From an uncultured Fibrobacter sp. (GTDB lineage: Bacteria > Fibrobacterota > Fibrobacteria > Fibrobacterales > Fibrobacteraceae), in NCBI GenBank assembly GCA_946186895.1, contig CAMHOW010000002.1:48227-112226 (forward strand): 64,000 bases of DNA. Direction: 5' to 3'. The notes beneath the pieces were generated by a model. It was not told the origin of the DNA and did no database searches. It saw only the letters and a list, made by a program, of their open reading frames with translations. A program made the position numbers and the translations under genes. Positions 41,801 through 49,224 of this stretch are shown here, in pieces (the stretch's first letter is position 1; every line of letters begins with the position of its first letter).

Positions 41801-41972
41801 CGAAGAACGGAGTTCCAGGGGGGTGAGGAATACCCAGGGTATTCGCACAGGCGACAAATTCACCACAGTCCCAGAAGGAAACCGTAGGCGCCATGGTCAT
41901 GGCGTAGACCACCAGGGCCACAAGGCAGGAGATTCCTGCGAAAATATGCTTCATCCACTTTTCTTTAATCAC
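38853..41972 (-). CDS. DUF2723/TMEM260-type GT-C membrane protein
   Basis: 1039 residues from a GTG after the nusB stop (AAGGA nine bases upstream). The N-terminal block [14 protein letters not shown] followed by [11 protein letters not shown] is the DUF2723 signature; the Asp in the first external loop is the expected catalytic residue of a GT-C fold. About a dozen helices span residues 8-470. A second membrane block near 600 precedes a large soluble domain ([20 protein letters not shown]) and a C-terminal TPR. The vertebrate homologue TMEM260 is an O-mannosyltransferase for Ig-like IPT domains. Acting with the neighbouring mannose-lipid synthase is inference. Confidence 0.85.
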   Translation of the reverse strand: [1039 protein letters not shown]

Positions 41973-41974
41973 GA

Positions 41975-42415
41975 CTAGTTATCCTTTTTATTTTGAATAC
42001 CGGTACTGATTCCACGCTTGTTCATGAACCCAGAAAGAAGCCCGTTCACAAAGGCGCCCGACGAATCGGTGCTGTACTTGGCTCCAATCTGTACCGCCTC
42101 GGACAGGGCAACCTTCACGGGGATATCCGGGACGAACAAAAGTTCCACCATGGCGATGCGGGCCACGATGCGGTCAATTCTTGCAATACGGTCAATTTCC
42201 CAATGAACAGAACAAGTCTTGATGTCCTCGTCCAGTTCTTCGCGATGGGCCTGTACCAGGTCCACAAGCTTCATCCCGTACTTTTTCTGGTCGTCTTGCA
42301 GGGGCTGGGATTCCAAAACACCCGGAAGGGCCTCCCCCGCAGTCGCGCCCGTAATCTCCATAGCATACAGGAGCTGCATGGCAAAAACACGGGCAGGTCT
42401 ATAACTTTTATTCAT
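41975..42415 (-). CDS. nusB: Transcription antitermination factor NusB
   Basis: 146 residues, normal NusB length. RPARVFAMQLLYAMEI, DRIARIDRIVARIAMVELL, IPVKVALSEAVQIGAKYSTDSSGAFVNGLL are diagnostic. NusB binds boxA RNA with S10 in rRNA antitermination. The ribH-nusB order, here separated by a repeat, is common in bacteria. Confidence 0.95.
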   Translation of the reverse strand: MNKSYRPARVFAMQLLYAMEITGATAGEALPGVLESQPLQDDQKKYGMKLVDLVQAHREELDEDIKTCSVHWEIDRIARIDRIVARIAMVELLFVPDIPVKVALSEAVQIGAKYSTDSSGAFVNGLLSGFMNKRGISTGIQNKKDN

Positions 42416-42424
42416 AAGTAGATC

Positions 42425-42518
42425 TTCTAACTAATTCAGAATTCGGAGTTCGGAGTTCGGAATTGTTTATCTAGAGTAAAATTCCGAAATCCTAAATCCG
42501 AAATCCGAATCAACTTTT
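42425..42518. repeat. AATTCGGA-type repeat cluster, inverted arms
   Basis: One arm reads CAGAATTCGGAGTTCGGAGT then TCGGAATTG; the other reads ATTCCGAAATCCTAAATCCG then AAATCCGAATC. The arms are partly complementary and could fold into a long imperfect hairpin between ribH and nusB. Confidence 0.75.
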
Positions 42519-42522
42519 TCAT

Positions 42523-42987
42523 TTAAATGTTCTTATAAAGATTAGCCATTTCCACAGCGGTGGCGGCCCAGTTAGAGCCCAGGTTTCCGGCCTTGAGGCC
42601 TGCGCGGTTCATGGCCTGGTCCACAGTGTCGGTGGTAAGAATCCCGAGAATCACGGGGAGCTTGCCTTCGGCAGCAATGCTTGCCACACCGCCGGTAGAG
42701 GCGTTCACCACCACGTCGTAGTGGCTGGTCTCCCCACGGATCACGGCGCCGACGGCCATCACGGCATCGTACTTCTTAGAATCGGCGAGCCTACGGCACA
42801 CGCCCGGAAGTTCGAAGGCGCCCGGCACATGCACCACGGTGATGTCCTTGTCGGCAACGCCCAGCAGTTCCAGTTCACGGACAGCCCCTTCCAGGAGCTT
42901 GTCGGTGACCACCTCGTTGAAGCGGGCGACGGCTATTGCCACCTTTAGGCCCGCTCCGTTCAGAGAATTCTTGATTTCTTTAACCAT
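42523..42987 (-). CDS. ribH: 6,7-dimethyl-8-ribityllumazine synthase
   Basis: 154 residues; GAGGG before the ATG. VAIAVARFNEVVTDKLLEGAV, HVPGAFELPGVCRRLA, AVGAVIRGETSHYDVV, and LPVILGILTTDTVDQAMNRAG match lumazine synthase, including the His of the GETSH loop. Condenses the ribityl-aminouracil with dihydroxybutanone phosphate. Third gene of ribE-ribBA-ribH. Confidence 0.97.
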   Translation of the reverse strand: MVKEIKNSLNGAGLKVAIAVARFNEVVTDKLLEGAVRELELLGVADKDITVVHVPGAFELPGVCRRLADSKKYDAVMAVGAVIRGETSHYDVVVNASTGGVASIAAEGKLPVILGILTTDTVDQAMNRAGLKAGNLGSNWAATAVEMANLYKNI

Positions 42988-43002
42988 TTACTTACCCTCT
43001 TT

Positions 43003-44238
43003 TTAAACCTTTTCGTCAGACGCCGATGCGTCGGAATCCACATGCAGCTGGTGCCCCATTTTCTTCTGCTTGGTGAGCAGGTAGAACCTGTTCTTGTCGT
43101 TGGGTTTGATCTCTATGGGGACACGCTCCACAATCTTAAGGCCGTAGGCCGAAATGCCCGAGATCTTGCTGGGATTGTTGGTCAAGAGACGCATCTCCCG
43201 CACCCCCAGGTCCGCAAGGATCTGGGCCCCCGTACCGTACTGGCGCAGGTCCGACTTGAACCCCAGGTGAAGGTTCGCCTCCACCGTGTCCATGCCCTTC
43301 TCTTGCAGCTCGTAGGCCCGAAGCTTGTTGCACAGCCCGATTCCACGGCCCTCCTGCCCACGCAGGTACAAAAGGACGCCGCCGTGTTCGCCGATGAACT
43401 TCATGGCGGAGGCCAGCTGTTCGCCGCAGTCGCAGCGCAGGCTCCCGAAAATGTCGCCGGTAAGGCACTCGCTATGGACGCGCACGTAAACCGGCTTGCT
43501 GAAGTCGGGGTCGCCGGCCACCCAAGCCACATGCTCCACACCGTCGGTCTTGCTCCTGTAGGCGTAGGCGGTAAAGTCGCCGTACTTGGTGGACACGTGG
43601 GGGGCAGCCACACGTTGCACCAGTTTTTCGTTTCTCAGGCGGTAGTCAATCAGGTCCCGGATGGAGATAATCTTGAGGCCGAACTTTTTGGCCACTTCTT
43701 CCAGCTGGGGCATGCGGGCCATAGTGCCGTCCTCGTTCATGATTTCGATGAGGGCGGCAGCAGGGTGAAGCCCGGCCAGCTTTGCCAGGTCTACGGCGGC
43801 CTCGGTATGGCCAGCCCTGCGGAGCACGCCTTCTTCCTGGGCATACAGGGGCGAGATGTGCCCTGGGCGTCCAAAGTCCCCGGGTTTGGAGTTCGGGTCG
43901 GCAAGGGCCTGGATGGTAGCCGCACGGTCATGGGCCGAAACCCCCGTAGTGCAGCCTTCAATCTTATCTACCATGATGGTAAAGGGTGTTCCCAGCATGG
44001 AAGTGTTCTCCGCCGTCTGGCGGGTCAAATTCAGCTCGTGGCAGCGGGAGATTGGCAGCGGTGCGCACAGCACTCCCCTACCCTCGTGAAGCATGAAATT
44101 CACCTTTTCGGGCGTAATCTTCTCGGCGGCGATGACAAAATCGCCCTCGTTCTCGCGGTCTTCGTCATCGACTACGATCAAGAACTTGCCGTTCCTAAAA
44201 TCCTCTATGGCCTCTTCGATGGTATTAAGCAAGGTCAC
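43003..44238 (-). CDS. ribBA: Bifunctional DHBP synthase / GTP cyclohydrolase II
   Basis: 411 residues, GTG start overlapping ribE by 14 nt. The N-terminal DHBP synthase domain has [17 protein letters not shown] and [10 protein letters not shown]. The C-terminal GTP cyclohydrolase II domain has [20 protein letters not shown] (zinc Cys residues), [10 protein letters not shown] and [11 protein letters not shown]. Supplies both precursors of riboflavin. Confidence 0.97.
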   Translation of the reverse strand: MTLLNTIEEAIEDFRNGKFLIVVDDEDRENEGDFVIAAEKITPEKVNFMLHEGRGVLCAPLPISRCHELNLTRQTAENTSMLGTPFTIMVDKIEGCTTGVSAHDRAATIQALADPNSKPGDFGRPGHISPLYAQEEGVLRRAGHTEAAVDLAKLAGLHPAAALIEIMNEDGTMARMPQLEEVAKKFGLKIISIRDLIDYRLRNEKLVQRVAAPHVSTKYGDFTAYAYRSKTDGVEHVAWVAGDPDFSKPVYVRVHSECLTGDIFGSLRCDCGEQLASAMKFIGEHGGVLLYLRGQEGRGIGLCNKLRAYELQEKGMDTVEANLHLGFKSDLRQYGTGAQILADLGVREMRLLTNNPSKISGISAYGLKIVERVPIEIKPNDKNRFYLLTKQKKMGHQLHVDSDASASDEKV

Positions 44239-44824
44239 GTTCCTTCAGATAATTCTCGATATACTTGCCCAGCATATCCACTTCTACGTTCACCACGGTT
44301 CCTGCCACCCAGTTGCGGAGGTTGGTACGGGCGAGGGTCTCCGGGATAATGCATACCCGGATGGAATCCTCAAATTTTTCGGCCACCGTAAGGCTGATGC
44401 CGTTCAGAGAAATGGATCCTCGGCGGATTATGTAGCGTTTTAGGTCGGCAGGCATCTTCAGGTCCACCTCTACACCGGTCTCCCGGGGCACCACCTGGAT
44501 AACCTCGGTAATACAGTCCACGTGGCCCATCACAAAGTGCCCGCCCATAAAGCTGTCCGCCCTGCAGGGCAGTTCCAGGTTCACCAGCTTGCCGGGGGCA
44601 GCCTGCTTGAAGGCGGTATTTTCTACCGTCTGGTGCATCAGGCAGAAAGTAGCCTCATCTGCGGTGCAGGATTCTACCGAAAGACATACGCCATCGTTTG
44701 CCACGCTGTCGCCCAGCTTGCAGTTCTTGAAAAAGCCAGGGGCCCGGAGCACCATGGAAAGGGCGTCGCCGCGGGGCACAAGGGAAACAATCTCACCCGT
44801 TGCTTGAATGATACCTGTAAACAT
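44225..44824 (-). CDS. ribE: Riboflavin synthase alpha chain
   Basis: 199 residues. Two tandem lumazine-binding repeats: [15 protein letters not shown]...[14 protein letters not shown] and [16 protein letters not shown]...[14 protein letters not shown]. Dismutates two lumazines to riboflavin. First gene of the cluster; no FMN riboswitch fold was recognised in the 500 nt upstream and no clear Shine-Dalgarno sequence precedes the ATG. An AATTC-type repeat begins 15-20 nt before the start. Confidence 0.95.
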   Translation of the reverse strand: MFTGIIQATGEIVSLVPRGDALSMVLRAPGFFKNCKLGDSVANDGVCLSVESCTADEATFCLMHQTVENTAFKQAAPGKLVNLELPCRADSFMGGHFVMGHVDCITEVIQVVPRETGVEVDLKMPADLKRYIIRRGSISLNGISLTVAEKFEDSIRVCIIPETLARTNLRNWVAGTVVNVEVDMLGKYIENYLKERDLA

Positions 44825-45323
44825 ACGGGGGCAAATGTAGAAATTTCGGAATTCAGAATTCGGATTTCGGAATCAATCAAGCGGTAAAAATGATTTTTGC
44901 CAAAGGAAAACCTAAGCGTGGGGCTAGGGGGTAGGAATGTGGGGTGTGAAATTAGTAATGAGTTGTCAGTTATGAGTTGTGAGTTACCTATAGTCACGCC
45001 TTTGGCGCCAAATTATATGTTGAGGACTGAGAACTGACGACAGATAAATCAATAATGTGGGGTGTGGGGGAAGCCTCCCCCTCGGCAAAGCCTGTAGTCT
45101 TTGCCTACCCCCTCTGCGGGGACACCCCGCAACGCCCCCTAAATAATCCGAGTCTCAAGGGCACAGTCGCCTGCAAAAAAGACCGTCGGTCGCAACTTCA
45201 CTTTGTTCGTCGCTACCCTCCGGATTTTTTGCTTAGCAACTATGCCCTCTCGCCTCGCAAATGGGTTTCGCTACGCAGGAGGTTGCTCGGTCACGGTGTT
45301 CCCTCGCAACCGCAACGATTACT
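44825..45323. other. Repeat-rich non-coding interval between ribE and the FISUMP gene
   Basis: No convincing gene. It contains an AATTCGGA-type repeat (44840-44880), an AGTTGTCAGTTATGAGTTGT-type stretch (44955-44985), several GGGGTGTGGGG words, and GC hairpins (GGGGGA/TCCCCC near 45066-45082; TGCGGGG/CCCCGCA at 45115-45131). The part 45180-45310 looks like a dispersed GC-rich repeat. Confidence 0.6.
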
Positions 45324-46415
45324 TTATTCAGAATCCTTGACGCAACGGACGTAATGGCCGTTGGTGATTCTTCTGCGGCCTATTGTAGTACATTCGGAAT
45401 TCGCATTACAATTGCCCCTTAATCCGTATGTCCTTGCACTCAAAATGCCTCCGGCGTCACTCACATCACCCCTGTCTGGGGAGGCGCTCCAAAAAGACAC
45501 AATATCGTGGAGTCCATCATATCCATCGCCTCCATAATTGTTATCCCTGTCTCCACCAGGAATGGCAGAAAACCCATAGGTATCCGAACCATTTACACTA
45601 TACTCGTCGACATCCCAGCCAACTTTTGCCCTAAGCCATTCTGCTACTGAGAGAGCCTTATCCTCGACTTTATCTTTTTTGACTGTGGAAATAAGGCCGG
45701 ACCAATCAGAAACATTCGGCAATCTCCATCCCTCAGGACAGATACCCTGTATAATGCTATTATCTTGCAACGCACACTTTTTTGCATACAAACCACAGAG
45801 GCGCCACCCCCCGCTATCTGCCACGACCTTTATAGAATCAATAGCGGCACCCCAAGTGTAAAGCCTACCCGCAATATCGCAGTTGGACGGATTATCGTTG
45901 TAGCAGAAACTTCTTCCCTCCGTAAGGCTCTTAGTGTTTACACTATCCGAATAGTTCAGGCTTTGCGACATCCAATAAAGAGAGCCTATTTTTACGTACT
46001 TGTATTTTTGGTGGTCACGTTCGTCTTCAAATTCCAAATATTCAACTTCGTCATTCAAGAAGTCTTCGCGTGTAAGCCCATTGAAATCGGAGGGTCTCTT
46101 CGCACTAGAACTTTCCACTTTCTTTGATGAAGATGACCGTGTACTCTGGGAAGATTTTTGTTCGTTCTGATTCACAGAACTAGAACTGGGCTGTATGTTG
46201 CTAGACAAGCCGGGAACGGAATTTTCGGTACTAGAGGAACTAAAAACATTTTGTGAGGAAACAACGGGTTCTTCACCTGCCGAAGAAGTGATGGTTTCTC
46301 CCTGCTCTGCCTCCCCCGTATCATTCGCAGACGCACTATCGCCGCACCCCATAAACGACGCAACAAGAAGGGCTAACCCACAGAGAATTGTTGTTTCTTT
46401 TTTCGCTTTGAACAT
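45324..46415 (-). CDS. FISUMP-domain lipoprotein
   Basis: 363 residues. The ATG at 46415 is chosen because GGAG lies six bases upstream; an earlier ATG overlaps that site. Signal KKETTILCGLALLVASFMGC with lipobox Cys, then a Ser-rich, charged linker (40-110). The C-terminal 250 residues are the F. succinogenes major paralogous domain: YVKIGSLYWMSQSLNY, AGRLYTWGAAID, ICPEGWRLPNVSDW, GFSAIPGG, FWSASPD and HYVRCVKD. The family is abundant in Fibrobacter and thought to be surface-exposed. Its biochemical role is unknown. Confidence 0.93.
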   Translation of the reverse strand: MFKAKKETTILCGLALLVASFMGCGDSASANDTGEAEQGETITSSAGEEPVVSSQNVFSSSSTENSVPGLSSNIQPSSSSVNQNEQKSSQSTRSSSSKKVESSSAKRPSDFNGLTREDFLNDEVEYLEFEDERDHQKYKYVKIGSLYWMSQSLNYSDSVNTKSLTEGRSFCYNDNPSNCDIAGRLYTWGAAIDSIKVVADSGGWRLCGLYAKKCALQDNSIIQGICPEGWRLPNVSDWSGLISTVKKDKVEDKALSVAEWLRAKVGWDVDEYSVNGSDTYGFSAIPGGDRDNNYGGDGYDGLHDIVSFWSASPDRGDVSDAGGILSARTYGLRGNCNANSECTTIGRRRITNGHYVRCVKDSE

Positions 46416-46435
46416 AGTCAGCTCCATAAATGCGG

Positions 46436-46476
46436 ATTATATTGTTAGTTAATATAAAAACAGGTTTACCCCCCCC
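46436..46476 (-). promoter_or_regulatory. Promoter region of the FISUMP gene with G8 tract
   Basis: On the minus strand TATAAT (46441-46436) lies about 20 nt before the ATG. No good -35 is seen at 17 nt. An eight-G run (46476-46469) starts 27 nt upstream of the -10, in or near the -35 region. Confidence 0.35.
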
Positions 46477-46559
46477 GCAAGTAAATTTTTGATTACGTTT
46501 TATGAGTATAAGCCTCAATATTGGCTCGTAATCGGCCTCTTTTGACCTTTTTTACCCGA

Positions 46560-46685
46560 CAAGATCCATCAAATCGAAATACATCCGCCTCGTGTGAGGG
46601 TCTAGATTGTCATTATGCGTGCATATGACAACATCGGCTCAGCTATGTCAGACTGCAAGCAGTCTGCCGCAGCATTCGCCTCGTG
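46560..46685. other. Non-coding spacer with a perfect small hairpin
   Basis: CAGACTGC/GCAGTCTG (46649-46666) is a perfect 8-bp palindrome separated by two bases. GCCTCGTGTG occurs twice (46590s and 46678-46687). No gene is seen here. Confidence 0.5.
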
Positions 46686-46724
46686 TGTCATTGCGAGGCC
46701 GTTAGGCCGTGGCAATCTCTTTCC
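46686..46724. repeat. REP-like hairpin, left copy
   Basis: TGTCATTGCGAGGCCGTTAG followed by GCCGTGGCAATCTCT. ATTGC/GCAAT and GGCC/GGCC pair to form a hairpin. It ends 4 nt from the GIY-YIG stop codon and is inverted relative to the copy at 47019. Confidence 0.85.
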
Positions 46725-46728
46725 TAAT

Positions 46729-47010
46729 TTATAGACAATCTTCAAGCAAATCTTTCCACTCGGGATTTTGCGACTCAATCAGTTCTATTTTCTTTTTTCG
46801 ATTACCAGACTTTATCTGTTTTTCACGCAATATGGCATCCCTTATATCATGGAAATACTCACAATGCCCTAATTTTGTCACATTATACTTAGCCGTAAAT
46901 CCATGCAATCTTTGCCTGTGTTCTAACATTCTTCTATGCAGGTCATTGGTAACACCCGTATAGAGAACTCCGCGCGGTCTATTAAAAAGAATGTACACTG
47001 CAGGAGTCAT
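46729..47010 (-). CDS. GIY-YIG domain endonuclease (YhbQ/UvrC-N-like), REP-bracketed
   Basis: 93 residues from the ATG at 47010. AVYILFNRPRGVLYTGVTNDLHRRMLEH contains the two strands of the GIY-YIG core (YIL...YTG) and the catalytic Arg; HDIRDAILREKQIKSGNRKKK follows. The frame is open upstream to 47118, but that part reads through a REP hairpin and tandem repeats, so the family-typical start MTPAVYIL is preferred. No ribosome site is visible. The gene fills the space between two inverted REP-like hairpins, 4 nt and 9 nt away. Confidence 0.82.
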   Translation of the reverse strand: MTPAVYILFNRPRGVLYTGVTNDLHRRMLEHRQRLHGFTAKYNVTKLGHCEYFHDIRDAILREKQIKSGNRKKKIELIESQNPEWKDLLEDCL

Positions 47011-47018
47011 ATAAAACA

Positions 47019-47060
47019 GGATAGAGATTGCCACGGGGCATTCTGCCCCTCGCAATGACA
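47019..47060. repeat. REP-like hairpin, right (inverted) copy
   Basis: AGATTGCCACGGGGCATTCT then GCCCCTCGCAATGACA. Outer stem ATTGC/GCAAT and inner GGGGCA/TGCCCC. The outer 13-15 nt are the reverse complement of the left copy, while the inner stem differs but remains self-complementary (compensatory change). Confidence 0.85.
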
Positions 47061-47133
47061 AAGAAAGGGTTCGCTTTGACAACAAGAGGGTTCGCAATGA
47101 AAACGGGAGGGCTCGCAATGAAAAAGAAGACGA
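47050..47133. repeat. Degenerate 20-21-bp tandem repeats
   Basis: Four units of the form GGTTCGCAATGACAA(G)AA(G)AG follow the right REP copy. They appear to amplify the CTCGCAATGACA end of the REP. Reading them as protein gives only low-complexity sequence. Confidence 0.7.
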
Positions 47134-47170
47134 GTGTCATGTGTTTTGCACAATGACAATAACAGTGAGA

Positions 47171-47389
47171 CTACACTGTTCTGAAGCACGGGTCGATACC
47201 TCCGTTGGCCGCTTCACGGGCACGCTTCTCAGCCATGCCAAGTTCGTAGGCCTTTTTCATAAATTCGTAATCCCGCAGGCGCTGGGCACGAACTTCCGGA
47301 GGTTCCGGGTGCCGTTCTTCCATACGGGCTAAAAACCGGCGAGCATCCTCGCCGAACAAAATCGGGGTCTCTCGTATTTCGCGAGCCAT
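47171..47389 (-). CDS. Small antitoxin-like protein of unknown function
   Basis: 72 residues; ATG with AAGAGGA upstream. MAREIRETPILFGEDARRFLARMEERHP and a basic helical middle (RAQRLRDYEFMKKAYELG) resemble small DNA-binding or antitoxin-like proteins of gut bacteria. No toxin gene adjoins it: the next gene on either side is GIY-YIG or ribD. A family name is not claimed. Confidence 0.6.
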   Translation of the reverse strand: MAREIRETPILFGEDARRFLARMEERHPEPPEVRAQRLRDYEFMKKAYELGMAEKRAREAANGGIDPCFRTV

Positions 47390-47528
47390 GATTCCTCTTT
47401 TGTTATACCATATAGAAAACTGGCCTAGGGCCAGGCGGCAACCAGTCAAGTCGGTTCCTTTATCCATAATATACTAAAAACACATCAAGAAAGCAACAAT
47501 TCTTGACGACTATCAGAAAAAAAATTTA

Positions 47529-48752
47529 TCACGGGTAATACACCGTCAATATGTCGTGGCCAATCATGGCCGATTCCTTGGCGACGGCGGAATCAGGCAC
47601 ACCGGGGAACGGCAGGCCTTCGCAACCTTCCTGGGCAACAGGCCTTTCTACGGAAGGATCGGTGGATTTCCACAGGTCCAGGCGGTTCCACAACGGTGAG
47701 GTCTTTTCTCCCTGAGCGACTGAATCGTTGAAAATCTTTGCGGACAAGTGCGCACCGGGTTCCACCATCAAGCGGTGCATTCCACGGCGGGAAAGCTCAT
47801 CCAGCATTTGCGTCCAGTTTTCTTCAAAAGTATTACCACTTAAAAGGATTGTTTCACTTTTGATAGCGGGCTGTTTGACGCAAGTGAAAACAAGAGAAGC
47901 TGCGGGGTCCACCTTATCACCACCCGCCGTTTTCGAGAAGAACTTCAATCTTGAAGCTTCTAATTCCGTAAACTCGTGATGCCCGGCCCACAAAACTTTT
48001 ACAGGGTTGTTGCCATGTGCATAGCGGACATTCAGAGAGGGGTTGTCGGCCAGGAGCGTTCCCGCCCCCACCAGAATAGCGTCGCTCATGGCCCGCAGTT
48101 CATGGTTCCAGCAAGCAGCTCCCGACCCTGTAATGCGCAAGGGGGCGGGAACACCTCGGTTATCCAGCATTCCCATGAGGCCGTTTTCAGAGATGGCGAC
48201 TTTGACTTCTACAAAAGTCCTCTTGTTACGTACAAAATAATCGTAAGCTTCAAAGAATCTTTCTATTTCGGCAAAGACAACAGAGCCCTCATTTTCCGAT
48301 TCATCTGGAGCGAGGGTCATGCAACCTTCGGCAGAGCAACTATCGCTCCAGCCGCTTTCGGCATGAGCCCGCAGGCAAGCGTCCTTGCCTTCGTAAACCT
48401 TGATACCTGCCGCCTCCAAAATGCCACGGCTCTTTCCACGGACAGCAGGATTCGGGTCTGCATGGGCGTAATAGACTTCGGAGATTCCCGCCTCGATGAT
48501 GGCCTTTGTGCAGGGGGGCGTGCGGCCATAATGGCAGCAGGGTTCCAGGGTTACGTAAATGGCCGCCCCGCGGGCCAGCTCGCCCGCGTCACGCAGAGCC
48601 ATGACTTCGGCATGGGCGTTCCCGGGGCTCTGCGTACGCCCCCTGCCCACAACCAAGCCATCTTTTACTACAACCGCACCCACCGCCGGATTGGGGCGGC
48701 TTACGCCTATCGAGAAGAAAGACTCTTCAAGTGCAAGCTGCAGAAAGTTCAT
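47529..48752 (-). CDS. ribD: Bifunctional riboflavin deaminase-reductase
   Basis: 407 residues. N-terminal deaminase: GNAHAEVMAL and TLEPCCHYGRTPPC (zinc His/Cys/Cys). C-terminal reductase: EVKVAISENGLMG, MSDAILVGAGTLLADNPSLNVR, RLMVEPGAHLSAKIF (Pro replaces the more usual Gly). Two long inserts, an acidic one after residue 140 and a C-terminal extension, make it longer than usual (about 370). It is not with ribE-ribBA-ribH but last in a run of surface/sensor genes, four bases after the rhodanese lipoprotein. Confidence 0.93.
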   Translation of the reverse strand: MNFLQLALEESFFSIGVSRPNPAVGAVVVKDGLVVGRGRTQSPGNAHAEVMALRDAGELARGAAIYVTLEPCCHYGRTPPCTKAIIEAGISEVYYAHADPNPAVRGKSRGILEAAGIKVYEGKDACLRAHAESGWSDSCSAEGCMTLAPDESENEGSVVFAEIERFFEAYDYFVRNKRTFVEVKVAISENGLMGMLDNRGVPAPLRITGSGAACWNHELRAMSDAILVGAGTLLADNPSLNVRYAHGNNPVKVLWAGHHEFTELEASRLKFFSKTAGGDKVDPAASLVFTCVKQPAIKSETILLSGNTFEENWTQMLDELSRRGMHRLMVEPGAHLSAKIFNDSVAQGEKTSPLWNRLDLWKSTDPSVERPVAQEGCEGLPFPGVPDSAVAKESAMIGHDILTVYYP

Positions 48753-48755
48753 GCA

Positions 48756-49223
48756 TTACTGCTTCGGGAAGGCCAAGAATCCGCCCACCACGTTGAACAC
48801 CTTTTCGTAGCCGTTTTCGATCAAGAAATTGGAAGCGGCCATGCTACGCTTGCCGCTACGGCAGTAAATCAGCAAGTCCTTGTCCTTAGGAAATTCAGCC
48901 AAACGCTGCTGAATTTCCTGAAGCGGGATGTTGATAGCGCCAGGAGCCATGCCTTCAGCCACTTCGGCAGGAGTACGCACATCAATAAGCACGGCACCCG
49001 CCTTGCTCATCTCCAGAGCCTTATCCCAGTCAACATTCGTTATAGTCGCTTTAGGCGCCTCTGCCGCAGGAGCAGCCTCGGCAGCCGGGGCCGGAGTCGC
49101 AGGGGCTACAGCCGCCACGGCAGCAGGAGCCTTTTGCTCCACAACAGCCTCTTGCTTTGGCGTTTCGTTACAACCCACAACAACCAGAGCCATACCGAAC
49201 ATAAGTCCAAACATTTTTTTCAT
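48756..49223 (-). CDS. Rhodanese-domain lipoprotein
   Basis: 155 residues; AGAGGT before the ATG. Signal MKKMFGLMFGMALVVVGC with lipobox Cys, then an Ala/Pro-rich linker (30-60). Rhodanese domain: AGAVLIDVRTPAEVAEGMAPGAINIPL and catalytic loop LLIYCRSGKRSMAAS with the active Cys. Likely a periplasmic, membrane-tethered sulfur-handling or thiol-redox protein. It starts one base after the upstream stop, so it is probably co-translated with the PAS-like sensor. Confidence 0.9.
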   Translation of the reverse strand: MKKMFGLMFGMALVVVGCNETPKQEAVVEQKAPAAVAAVAPATPAPAAEAAPAAEAPKATITNVDWDKALEMSKAGAVLIDVRTPAEVAEGMAPGAINIPLQEIQQRLAEFPKDKDLLIYCRSGKRSMAASNFLIENGYEKVFNVVGGFLAFPKQ

Positions 49224-49224
49224 C

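Noticed and set aside
44825..45323. FMN riboswitch before the riboflavin cluster
   Set aside because: I could not find the conserved RFN stem-loops; the interval is made of dispersed repeats and GC hairpins.
47011..47118. Longer GIY-YIG protein starting at 47118
   Set aside because: The added 36 codons translate a REP hairpin and tandem repeats into low-complexity sequence. The family-typical N-terminus MTPAVYIL starts at 47010.
47390..47528. tRNA-like folding in the spacer before the 72-residue gene
   Set aside because: GGCC palindromes are present but no cloverleaf with conserved T-loop or CCA was found.
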